DNA of 64,000 bases, taken from CAWELS01 sp964468205 (lineage in GTDB: Bacteria; Acidobacteriota; Terriglobia; Bryobacterales; Bryobacteraceae). Both the position numbers and the translations under genes were made by a program. The first letter of the stretch is position 1; each line of letters opens with the position of its first letter. The stretch lies in NCBI GenBank assembly GCA_964468205.1, contig CAYXVG010000009.1, forward strand, positions 62,001 to 126,000. Direction: 5' to 3'. Below the pieces are notes generated by a model. That model saw only the letters and a list, made by a program, of their open reading frames with translations. It had not been told where the DNA came from and did not search any database. Shown here in pieces: positions 25,653 to 33,817 of this stretch.

Positions 25653-27239
25653 TCATTTCCCCCCGACCTGGATCTCCTGACGCCCAAGCACAACGGGGGA
25701 GTTGGCTCCGGAAAGAAGCTTCGTGAATTCGCGTTCGGCGGCCGAGCGGCCAAGCGCAAGAGCCCCGGCGTGGGCCGGCTTGATGGTCTGGAACAAGGCC
25801 TCTACCGACACGGTTAACGGAGCCTGGAAATCCGCGGCCGGCAATTCATGGATGACCGTATGCCCGCCGGGTTCAAATCCAGAATCGCCGTCTATGCCGG
25901 CGGGAGCAATCGATCCAGGCTCGATGCCATCCGGGAGTAGCTTTCCGAGATCAAACCCGGAGGGCAGGAGCCGGTTGTCCCTGGCGTAATGGGCGCCTTG
26001 CAGCAACGACGACGTGACGTTGCCTTCGGTGTCAGCCATCTCGGCCTCATAGATCATCACTTGGCCCGGCCGCCGGACGCGGGAGTGGTGCGGCTCGAGC
26101 CCGTCGAGGCCATGGATCTCGCCGCTGGCCGGGTCCCAAGCGCCTGATTCGAAGATCACCTTTCCGACAGCGTCCCGCGCGGTGAAGTGCAGCCAGATGC
26201 GGCGGCTCGGGAATCCGCTCGGAAGCTTGTGGCCGGCATGGTTCGAGACTGACACCGCCACCTCGCGGCGTTCCCCCGCACGAACCTCCTTCAAGCCCAG
26301 CGAAACTGCTTCCGAGAGAAGCTCGTGGGTGTGGCGCTGCTTTTCGGAGAGGATCTCTACTTCACCGGGGTACAAACTCTTCATGGCCTCCAGGACGGTG
26401 ACGTTGCCGCCGGCCAGCACGTGCCGTGCGAAGGGCTTGCGGGGCTTGGTGGGCGGAAAGGGAAACCGCCTGGGGTTGTGAGCGATGTACTGTTCGAGTA
26501 CCCGTCCGTTGGCGTCCGCGAGCGCGGGCAGGTGGCAATTCTGGCAGGTCATCCCCATATCGCTGTAGTCGCTTGCCAACCATTCGAGATATGGGGCTTG
26601 CTCCACGAATTCTCCAACCACCTGCCCCTTGGCATCCACCATCGGCGTGATCACCGTGTGGCAAGTGGCGCATAGCTCGGATTCGGCTACGTGGGCGCTT
26701 TCCACTGGAGTGTAGCCGGAGTGCATTACCATCGGATGCGCGAACGGGTTCGCGTGAGGACCGTAATTCTCGCGCCGGCTATTGACTTCGAATCGCGCCT
26801 CGAAAGAGGCTTTTGTGCCGAGTCCCTTCGAGGTGATCTGATGGCACACAGTGCATCCCACGCCCTGTTCGCCTACTCTGCCCAGTTCATCCATCCTAAG
26901 GCGGTTTCCCTTGACGCGCTGGTCGTATTGCTGCATGGGGGCATGACAGGACAAGCAGGTGTCTTCAATGATCTCCGCGAGACCAGGCAGATTCGCGGTT
27001 TCGGAGGAAACTTTCGCTTTCCAGTAGGGATCGCGGGCCGAATGGGCCATCATGCTTCCGGGCCACATGGCTGACGGGCCGACGCTTCTGTCTTCGAGCT
27101 TGGCCGCCTCCGGCGGAGGAAGTTCCAGGTGACAAACAGCGCAGATGCGGACGTCGCCAAAGCGCCGGACATCTTGCGCTGCCGCCAACCCGGCCCATCC
27201 CAGCAACCACGCTACCCACATACCCCGCATCGCCGTCAT
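25653..27239 (-). CDS. secreted pentahaem c-type cytochrome with C-terminal non-haem domain
   Basis: The 528-residue protein has a signal peptide (MRGMWVAWLLGWAGLAAAQ). Five CxxCH haem sites lie at Cys33 (CAVCH), Cys95 (CLSCH), Cys129 (CTVCH), Cys190 (CATCH) and Cys232 (CQNCH). Nearby histidines such as PHANPFAHPMVMHSGYT may be distal ligands. The last 290 residues contain no haem site and look beta-rich (VAVSVSNHAGHKLPSGFPSRR), an arrangement seen in multihaem cytochromes of the c554/nitrite-reductase-associated kind. Probable periplasmic electron transfer; partner unknown. ATGs at 27239, 27230 and 27221 are all possible starts. It lies 77 bases downstream of the Q/N/G-rich gene on the same strand. 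Confidence 0.85.
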   Translation of the reverse strand: MTAMRGMWVAWLLGWAGLAAAQDVRRFGDVRICAVCHLELPPPEAAKLEDRSVGPSAMWPGSMMAHSARDPYWKAKVSSETANLPGLAEIIEDTCLSCHAPMQQYDQRVKGNRLRMDELGRVGEQGVGCTVCHQITSKGLGTKASFEARFEVNSRRENYGPHANPFAHPMVMHSGYTPVESAHVAESELCATCHTVITPMVDAKGQVVGEFVEQAPYLEWLASDYSDMGMTCQNCHLPALADANGRVLEQYIAHNPRRFPFPPTKPRKPFARHVLAGGNVTVLEAMKSLYPGEVEILSEKQRHTHELLSEAVSLGLKEVRAGERREVAVSVSNHAGHKLPSGFPSRRIWLHFTARDAVGKVIFESGAWDPASGEIHGLDGLEPHHSRVRRPGQVMIYEAEMADTEGNVTSSLLQGAHYARDNRLLPSGFDLGKLLPDGIEPGSIAPAGIDGDSGFEPGGHTVIHELPAADFQAPLTVSVEALFQTIKPAHAGALALGRSAAEREFTKLLSGANSPVVLGRQEIQVGGK

Positions 27240-27316
27240 GATATCCGCCGCTAGTTGGAGCAATCCAGTAGGAATAAGCGGGGCGAAGAGACCAATCCGT
27301 CCGCCCCGCAAGACCG

Positions 27317-27850
27317 TTACCGCCCTCTGCCGCGACCTCCGGAGCTCCGGCCTGAACCGCCCGTCGAGTTGGCGCCGCCCGAGTTACCCCAGCCGCCGCT
27401 TTGGCCCTGGCGGATCGTGTCCCAGCCTCCGGAGTTCCGCCCGGCACTACCGGTGGCGCCTCCCTGCCGGTTGCCAGGGTTGTCCACCGCGCCGCCGTTC
27501 CGGTTGCCGGAGCCGTCCATGGGACCGGTCTGGTTGCCGGACTGCGCTCCCCAACCTGTTCCATCTTGCGGGCGGTCCGAGCGGTTACCACTCCCGTCCA
27601 TCGGTCCTTTGCCCTGCGCTCCCTGCTGGCTGTTTCCGTTCTTGTTCAACTGCCCCTTTTGAGCGTTCTGTTTTTGGGGACCGTTCTGTTGCACTTGATC
27701 GTGGTTCACTCCGCTCCCGTCCCGCGTCCGGGCCTGCGCCTGCTCGCCGGAGGCGTTCTGATTCTGACTCTGGTTGCCATTCTGCGCGAAAACTGAAGTT
27801 GCACAGAAAGCGATTGTGATTGCAGCACCAATTAGCGTTGCTCTTTTCAT
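27317..27850 (-). CDS. secreted low-complexity Q/N/G-rich protein
   Basis: The 177-residue protein has a signal peptide (MKRATLIGAAITIAFCATSVFA) followed by a mature chain made almost only of Gln, Asn, Gly, Ser and Arg. The segment GPMDGSGNR occurs twice, and the end is Gly/Arg-rich (GGSGRSSGGRGRGR). There is no folded domain visible. A strong ribosome site, AAGGAGGTAACCGAC, precedes the ATG at 27850, so the gene is real and probably well expressed. The composition suggests a disordered surface or matrix protein; no function can be assigned. The pentahaem cytochrome gene follows it on the same strand. Confidence 0.72.
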   Translation of the reverse strand: MKRATLIGAAITIAFCATSVFAQNGNQSQNQNASGEQAQARTRDGSGVNHDQVQQNGPQKQNAQKGQLNKNGNSQQGAQGKGPMDGSGNRSDRPQDGTGWGAQSGNQTGPMDGSGNRNGGAVDNPGNRQGGATGSAGRNSGGWDTIRQGQSGGWGNSGGANSTGGSGRSSGGRGRGR

Positions 27851-27935
27851 GTCGGTTACCTCCTTACGCTGTCATCAAGGGCAGGGTGCGGTCCAAACTG
27901 GACGCAACCCAAGAAACTGGAGGTAAGAAGTTGAA

Positions 27936-27962
27936 ACAAAAGGCCGCTCGGAGCAGGGCGGC
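27936..27962 (-). terminator. possible hairpin with U-tract on the minus strand
   Basis: On the minus strand GCCGC (27962-27958), a ten-base loop and GCGGC (27947-27943) are followed by CTTTTGTTT. It lies about 90 bases upstream of the Q/N/G-rich gene on that gene's strand, so it could end an unseen upstream transcript or act as a leader attenuator. The stem is short, so this is weak. Confidence 0.3.
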
Positions 27963-28589
27963 ATAAATAGGAGGTTCCATGGCGTGCAGGACATGCTGAA
28001 TCTACTGGTTGTGAAATGCAGAGTTTGCGCAACCCGGCGGTAAGCACTTCAGAAACTCAAACTTCTGAGGATGACCCCGGAGTTGCTGCATCCATCGTGC
28101 GGTTTCAGGCACTGGAACACCGCATTTCCGCCGCTGAAGGTATCCGGCATCAGGCCGCTATCCAACCGTATCCGGCCCTCACGTTGCAGCAGAAGAGCGT
28201 GCGTGCCACCCCGCCGGTTCCTCGTACTAGATGTGGACTGAGCCCTTCGCCACCGGGGAACGGACGATCAAGACCGGCTCGAGGAGGAAACCGCCAGTCG
28301 AGTCAGCCGAAACCCAACCGAGCTAACGGGGCTCGAATCGGAGCTGGCAACGGAGAATACGCTAATTGGACCGACGCCGGCGCACAGCCATCTAAGGGCT
28401 TCTGCTCGAAGCAGCCGGGAACATTTCTCTCGCCGCGAGCATGTCGAGGTCCGTGTCTATGCGGGCGCTATCACGGAAGCGGACCTGCCGCACTTCTGGT
28501 TGGAAAGCGAACGACTGAGTCTCTCCGTCGCCAAGCCGGGCAGCCTAAAGACCAGGCCGGGCGCGTCCGATCAACACTCAGAAGACCTT
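27963..28589 (+). other. stretch without a confident gene; possible decayed coding remnant at 28242-28589
   Basis: About 630 bases separate the Q/N/G-rich gene from the TadG-like gene. A frame open from 28242 into the TadG-like gene contains protein-like text (for example REHVEVRVYAGAITEADL and PHFWLESERLSLSVAKPG) but has no normal start and is closed upstream by a TGA. A different frame opens at 28016. This could be the end of a gene broken by frameshift, or chance in GC-rich DNA. Two tiny overlapping frames behind an AGGAGG near 27970-28040 are too short to judge. No RNA gene is apparent. Confidence 0.3.
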
Positions 28590-29450
28590 ATGAGACGTAT
28601 GCCCAATCGCGGATTCGGACTCCTGCTGACATTGTTCGGCATGGGCTTTGTCGTGCTCACCCTCGGCGCGGGCATTGATTTCAGCCACATCTACCTGGTG
28701 CGCAACGAGTTACAGGCCGAAATCGACGAGATTGCGCTGCGAGCGGCGCGGGAACTCGACGGGACGGCCGCCGGTTTCGAGAGATCACGGCGGACCGCCC
28801 TCTGGGAGCCCGGTCCGGACCGCGATGCGTTCTTCGCCTTCTCGACCGACCGCCTTGTCTCAATCGGCATGGAGTACTCACAGTCGTTGGATCAGCCATG
28901 GAAGGCGAATCCCGAAAACGGCCGGGGCTATCGCTTTGTGCAAGTGACCGCGAGTGCGGAAGTCCGGCTATTCTTTTTGCCGATGCTGCCGGCTGCGAAG
29001 ACCAAACAGACCGTTGTAGTCCGGGCCGTCGCCGGGCAACACCGGGCGGAAACGGACGATGCACGACACCTTGCCTATGCCACAGTGGCAGAGGATGGCT
29101 CAGACGCCGATTTTGGCTTCGTTCCGGGAGAAATGCGCCCGCTAATCCTACTCCGCGACGGTCCGTGCGAGCAAGCCCTGGCCGCCAGGTTCCGACACGA
29201 CACGGATACCATTTCCCGGACCTATCAACAGTACTCAATTTCCGGAAACGGTCAGCGGGTCGTCTTCGCCGCCGTCACTCGCCTAGAACGCGCTTCCACC
29301 GCGGCTGGATACGGGACGTTTCTGATCCAACCCGGAATCGTCGAGGGCGGCCCGTGCCAAGCCGCCTACGTGGGCAATGCTCCGGTACGGAACGCCGCGC
29401 GGAACGGAGCCGGGGGCCCGGGTCTCTACGAGGTGAGGTTGCACCAATGA
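28590..29450 (+). CDS. TadG-like protein (putative Flp pilus assembly)
   Basis: The 286-residue protein starts MRRMPNRGFGLLLTLFGMGF. One N-terminal transmembrane segment (about residues 8-30) is followed by the TadG-type block DFSHIYLVRNELQAEIDEIALRAARELDG, the usual membrane-anchored pseudopilin-like N-terminus. The remainder is periplasmic, with beta-like stretches and no recognised catalytic motif. TadG-family proteins assist Tad/Flp pilus assembly, but no TadA ATPase, RcpA secretin or Flp pilin is present here. It overlaps the TadE-like gene by four bases (ATGA). Confidence 0.78.
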   Translation: MRRMPNRGFGLLLTLFGMGFVVLTLGAGIDFSHIYLVRNELQAEIDEIALRAARELDGTAAGFERSRRTALWEPGPDRDAFFAFSTDRLVSIGMEYSQSLDQPWKANPENGRGYRFVQVTASAEVRLFFLPMLPAAKTKQTVVVRAVAGQHRAETDDARHLAYATVAEDGSDADFGFVPGEMRPLILLRDGPCEQALAARFRHDTDTISRTYQQYSISGNGQRVVFAAVTRLERASTAAGYGTFLIQPGIVEGGPCQAAYVGNAPVRNAARNGAGGPGLYEVRLHQ

Positions 29451-29896
29451 GACAACACTGCAAGGGCAGCGGACTGATCGAGTTCGCGCTTGGTTTCTCC
29501 GTGCTCGCCGTCTTCTTCGTAGGCATGGTCGAGGTGGCCTACTCCGTGATCGTACTCAATCAACTCACCTCGGCTGTTCGCTCTGGGGCGCGCTATGCCT
29601 CGACCATCGAATTCGACGACCCCGCCCACACCTTTGTGGACCGCGTCCAGCGCTTCGTGGCGTTTGGCACGGCCGACTCCGCCACAGAACAACAATCGCA
29701 GGCTCCGGGATTGCGCCCGCAGCACGTGTCGGTCACCTGGAGCCGCGATCCGGCCGGGGCTCCGGCGACAATCACCGTCTCGGTGAGGGACTATCAGCTC
29801 CCCTTCCTATTTCAAAACCGGATGCTCGAGGGCAGGCCCAAGGCGACAGTGCAGTTTGCCGGCTCATGGCAGCCACGAGGCCGGGTCCTCCATTAG
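29447..29896 (+). CDS. TadE-like protein
   Basis: The 149-residue protein reads MRQHCKGSGLIEFALGFSVL at its start. The GxxxIEFAL motif plus one hydrophobic helix and LNQLTSAVRSGARYAS are the TadE/TadF signature, like a pseudopilin with the conserved Glu at the membrane. The rest is a small periplasmic domain. The ATGA overlap with the preceding gene indicates co-translation. It is convergent with the last eCIS gene, with 131 bases between in which I see no gene or strong terminator. Confidence 0.83.
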   Translation: MRQHCKGSGLIEFALGFSVLAVFFVGMVEVAYSVIVLNQLTSAVRSGARYASTIEFDDPAHTFVDRVQRFVAFGTADSATEQQSQAPGLRPQHVSVTWSRDPAGAPATITVSVRDYQLPFLFQNRMLEGRPKATVQFAGSWQPRGRVLH

Positions 29897-30027
29897 CCAC
29901 TGTCATTTCCACCGGGGACGTCGCGGGTTGGCATTGGGCCAATGCCGAGGTCCGACGGGCCCCGCCGTGTTCGCCGGGCGATGCGCCACCCGAAAGACAA
30001 CGTCTGAGCCACCGGCACGCGGTAGCG

Positions 30028-31554
30028 CTACTCGTCCGCGGAGAGACAGGGGAGCGGAGCGAAGCGGCACCGGCAGTCTTCGAGAACCTCCACATACGAA
30101 CCGGAGGTGGTGAGCCTGATCACCGCCAGGGGCGCGTAATGATGGTCGATTCCGTGGGGAGGCCGGGGGAGCGACTTGCCGTCTTCCTCGGGCCAGATGA
30201 TATTCCCGGTCGCAACACGTGCGGGTATCAGCCAGTAGTCGCCGGTACGGAAGGCTCCCGAACCGAATCGAACCTCAATCCCATCCTCAATCTCAATCCA
30301 GCCGTTCTCTTCCTTGGAAGGCCGAATCGGGATCGCGCCGGCGTCGAGAGTGAGTTTCTTGTTGGCCTTCTGATCCCAGCGGCGAACTTTGGGATTTATC
30401 AGGCTCTCACTCCAAGCCGGCGGCGAATCCGCCGTGAGATGATTGCCGTCCACTTGGGTAACCCTCACCAGCGTTCCCGTTTCCCCTTGTAGCTCGCTCG
30501 TGTCATCCGTCAGCTCGACCCACTGCCCTGGCTCAAACCCGCGAGAATTGGCGACTGTGATTTCGCTGCCTTCGGTACCCAGCCAGCGCGTGACGACAGA
30601 GCCATTCTCGCGGGACCATTTGAAGGTCGCGGGTTCGCCTTTCTCATTGTCGCTTCCCCGGTGAATCTCAATTCGGTAGAGATGGTTCTCCAATCCGCGG
30701 TAGCGGGACTCCGGCGGCAGCACACACGGATCATCTTCGTCCGCGACAGGCTTGAGCCGGGCCTGCATTTCAGCGAACTGCACCTTTCCTAAAATCTCCA
30801 TGGCGGACGCGCAGTCCGCTTCGGGTTCCGCGGCGGCGTCTCCATCGCGGGCTTGCTCAAGTCGCTCCAGTTCCCGCTCCAATTCGACGATCTGCTGCTT
30901 CAGCCGTTCAATGGCTTCCGGATTGGGATCCTCCCGCCTTTCCTCGCGGGTGAGCGCCCCACGCGTTCCGGCAAGGCTCCTTTTGACCGCCTCGATTTCT
31001 TCATCACGGCCGCTGGCCCCGGCTGACGCAGCAGCTTCGATCAACTTTACTTGCCAGACGGTTTTCGATCGGGTACAGGTGTCCGGACCGTTTAGGGCGA
31101 CCTCCCGGATCTCGTCATCCTCGATGTACGTAATATGCCGCTCCCACACATCCAGATAGGCGACATACTTCTTGCCTGTCTCGGCGCCCGGCGGGTTCCA
31201 CTCCGGTTGGTTTTTGTAGGAAACCGGCGATTCGATTTCGACGAGCAGGCCGTTGACGTAGTAATGGCCGGCGCCGATCAGGAAGTCGCCGAGGGCGGGC
31301 GCCAACCCATACTTCTTCAGTTCCTCGCGCTCTTCGTCGCTCAGGGCGTCCCAGTCGATCACCCGAAAGCCCGCTCGATCCCGCGGGCCGGCATGTTGTC
31401 CCACCAGGTCCACAACCAGCGTCCGGAGCAGGTGGCTCCCGATTGCGGCCTGCTCGTTCCAGTCCGAATCGAGATCGACCCGGCCCTGCTGTTTCAGCAC
31501 GCGATTGAAATGCTTGGTCGCGTCGAATCGAATGATTGAAAAATCGCCTTTCAT
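30028..31554 (-). CDS. DUF6519 domain protein of the eCIS locus
   Basis: The 508-residue protein has the DUF6519 N-terminus MKGDFSIIRFDATKHFNRVL followed by QQGRVDLDSDWNEQ. Around residues 170-250 there is a charged helical stretch with heptad character (RLKQQIVELERELERLEQARDGD), likely a coiled coil. The C-terminal half is beta-rich with a Cys cluster at the end (CRCRFAPLPC). The family occurs almost only in phage-tail-like loci; its place in the particle is not established, possibly an accessory baseplate or fibre protein. GGAGGGATCT precedes the ATG at 31554. It is the last gene of the 28-kb operon. Confidence 0.82.
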   Translation of the reverse strand: MKGDFSIIRFDATKHFNRVLKQQGRVDLDSDWNEQAAIGSHLLRTLVVDLVGQHAGPRDRAGFRVIDWDALSDEEREELKKYGLAPALGDFLIGAGHYYVNGLLVEIESPVSYKNQPEWNPPGAETGKKYVAYLDVWERHITYIEDDEIREVALNGPDTCTRSKTVWQVKLIEAAASAGASGRDEEIEAVKRSLAGTRGALTREERREDPNPEAIERLKQQIVELERELERLEQARDGDAAAEPEADCASAMEILGKVQFAEMQARLKPVADEDDPCVLPPESRYRGLENHLYRIEIHRGSDNEKGEPATFKWSRENGSVVTRWLGTEGSEITVANSRGFEPGQWVELTDDTSELQGETGTLVRVTQVDGNHLTADSPPAWSESLINPKVRRWDQKANKKLTLDAGAIPIRPSKEENGWIEIEDGIEVRFGSGAFRTGDYWLIPARVATGNIIWPEEDGKSLPRPPHGIDHHYAPLAVIRLTTSGSYVEVLEDCRCRFAPLPCLSADE

Positions 31555-31585
31555 AGATCCCTCCGGGAATTCCTTTCGCTTTATC

Positions 31586-33817
31586 TCAGTTGGCGAGGAT
31601 AACACCTGAATCCATCGCTGATGGCGTGTAGCTCTCTAATCGCGCCCGCAAATTAGCCATTCGCTGGGGCTGGAAAAGATCGTGAAACACGCCCATTTCC
31701 GAGGCGTCGTCGGCCCCGCGCTTGATCTCGTCCGCGCAGTAGGACGCCAATTGGCAATAAGCCGGCCGGCCGTAGAACCGGTCAGTGTACCGGGGCCGCA
31801 CCCGTTCCGCCTCTCGAGCCTGCTCGGCTTTGATGACCTCGGGGGCCACACCGGCGAGGTCGTCGCGGACCCTTTCTTCGACCAGGTCCGGTTGGCAACG
31901 GAAGCGCTTGGGTGTGCGGCATCCGGGTGGAACGTAGCAGAAGCGCATGCAACCGATCTGCCGCCGGGCCACATGTAGGCAGTGATTGAAGATGCTATTT
32001 TCGGCGAGCGATATCGCGTGAACCTGAACGATACCGAACACGGTCGACCGCCGCACTGTGAGATCGACGTGCGCATGGCGGGCGCCCGGACCGATCAGAG
32101 CTTCCCGTTCGCCGTCCATCGCGTCAATGATGCTATCGGCGATAACAACGGGAATAGGGTCGTTCTGAACTTCATCCTCCACAACCTGAATCGGTCCCAC
32201 GATGCTGCTCTCAATGCGCACTTGGGCTCGCACATTGCGGAGCAGGATGCTCTCCTTATTCGGGCTCGCTGGCTGGCATGCACTGCTCAGCCCCCAGCCA
32301 GGCACCAGAGTGCAATGGCGGATCACCAGTTCCGCAGGGCAGACAGGATTCCGGGGATTTTCATCCGCGACGCCGGTGTGCTTTTGCACCAGTTCTTCCT
32401 TCTCGGACTTGGTTTTGAGACCCTGACCGCCCACCACCGAAACTCCGCGGCCTGCGATCAGCAATCCGTCGAGCACGAACTGGCTTCCTGCCGACATCTT
32501 CACGGTCAGTGCGTCCGGCCGGTCTGTTTGCCAGTCCAACAAGCGAATGAGCGGTCGCGTTCTATTCGCGGCCCGCAACTGCAGGTACTGATTCTCCGCC
32601 AAGGTGATCTGAATCTGTTCGACGTAGGCAGCGCTGTCGAGGATCTCGATGACCGCCTTCTCCGGCTGATCCTCGCGCCATTGCCGCAAGGCGTCACCGA
32701 TCTTCTCGTGGCCGCCCCCGGCCCCGACGGTGTAGATAACGTGTTCCGCCGGAGCGAAACGGCTCCGGTCGTATTCACCACCTCCCATGTCGGCGCTGAA
32801 TCCGTAGTGGTAGGAAACGCGTACGTGACCCTCCGGGAGTTGGTTTGGGGGGAACGCGATCCTGCCGAGCACGGGGTCCACGGCCACGTATCCGGTGGAA
32901 GGAACATATCGCCAATCGGTCAAATCAGCGGAAATCACGGAGGCCGCGGGGATATCGGAGTCCATGCCAAATCCGTTCCAGTCCGCCCTGATCGAGAAAC
33001 TGGCTTCCGCGCCGTAGTACTGCTCTTTGTCTGCCTCCAGGCCACGCCGGCGTATGCGGGTTGGCAGGTTACGCTCGTTCGCGATACCGGCCGGCGACGA
33101 CTCCGGTTCCGGGCGGTTGAACAGGGGGGCGTCGTTGCCGAGAACACTGAAGGTGTATTGGTTCTGTCCGGCGTCCAGACAATACGCCGGCGCTCCGGTA
33201 ACACTGTACGCCTTCAGGCGCCACACGAAGAGTCCGATATTCGGAATCGAATAGCGGCCGGGCGATCTCCTCGACGAGATTCGCCGCACATCGACGGTTC
33301 TCGCGAACGGGTCGAATGGCGTGCCGATCTTATCGAGCTCGTTGGCATTGCGAAGACTTCCGACCCTGGCCCGATACCCGTCGGACTGCTGATGGTTCAA
33401 GTTCTGGGTCCAGCAGAGGAGCCGGTAGAATTCCACCGCCCGCGCCGGCCAGTTCGCGACCGCGGCAGCGAGTTCCTCGAGAACCGCCAGTGTTCCGCGC
33501 CGACGCCGAAACCGGACCGTGTTCGCCACTTCCCGCCGCGGGATCAGTATCCGATTCAGTGCCTGCCCAGCCACGGCCGGGTCTCCGGCGGCGTGAACGG
33601 GTTCGTATCCGACCAAGTCCGCAATGTAAGGCGCCACCCAATCGCTGGCGGTCTCGATGAACCAGTCGTCGTAGAGTTGGTCGACGTTTTCCTCGACGGC
33701 GTTAACCTGCTCGGCGATGACCCGGAGAAGCTCTTTGAGCGGATATCCCCGTTCCGCATCACGAATGCGATGGATCGCCGGGAGCAGTTCATACAGACGA
33801 TCAGCGGATTTACTCAT
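31586..33817 (-). CDS. phage tail protein I (gpI)-like protein with beta-helix-like C-terminus
   Basis: The 743-residue protein has a gpI-like N-terminal domain: LYELLPAIHRIRDAERG, AVEENVDQLYDDWFIETAS and WVAPYIADLVGYEP. After about residue 190 the sequence becomes beta-rich. Around residues 440-640 it has stacked short strands with solenoid rhythm (QFVLDGLLIAGRGVSVVGG, LVIRHCTLVPGWGL, VRIESSIVGPIQVV), resembling a right-handed beta-helix. gpI links the baseplate to tail fibres, so the extra domain could carry the binding function, which would explain why no separate fibre gene is seen. A good AGGAGG precedes the ATG, which overlaps the upstream stop by four bases. Confidence 0.85.
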   Translation of the reverse strand: MSKSADRLYELLPAIHRIRDAERGYPLKELLRVIAEQVNAVEENVDQLYDDWFIETASDWVAPYIADLVGYEPVHAAGDPAVAGQALNRILIPRREVANTVRFRRRRGTLAVLEELAAAVANWPARAVEFYRLLCWTQNLNHQQSDGYRARVGSLRNANELDKIGTPFDPFARTVDVRRISSRRSPGRYSIPNIGLFVWRLKAYSVTGAPAYCLDAGQNQYTFSVLGNDAPLFNRPEPESSPAGIANERNLPTRIRRRGLEADKEQYYGAEASFSIRADWNGFGMDSDIPAASVISADLTDWRYVPSTGYVAVDPVLGRIAFPPNQLPEGHVRVSYHYGFSADMGGGEYDRSRFAPAEHVIYTVGAGGGHEKIGDALRQWREDQPEKAVIEILDSAAYVEQIQITLAENQYLQLRAANRTRPLIRLLDWQTDRPDALTVKMSAGSQFVLDGLLIAGRGVSVVGGQGLKTKSEKEELVQKHTGVADENPRNPVCPAELVIRHCTLVPGWGLSSACQPASPNKESILLRNVRAQVRIESSIVGPIQVVEDEVQNDPIPVVIADSIIDAMDGEREALIGPGARHAHVDLTVRRSTVFGIVQVHAISLAENSIFNHCLHVARRQIGCMRFCYVPPGCRTPKRFRCQPDLVEERVRDDLAGVAPEVIKAEQAREAERVRPRYTDRFYGRPAYCQLASYCADEIKRGADDASEMGVFHDLFQPQRMANLRARLESYTPSAMDSGVILAN

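Noticed and set aside
27970..28040. Two overlapping mini-frames behind AGGAGG
   Set aside because: At 6 and 16 codons they are too short to separate from chance.
28016..28678. 220-residue plus-strand frame before the TadG-like gene
   Set aside because: It runs into the TadG-like start in another frame, is compositionally odd, and matches no family; kept only as a region note.
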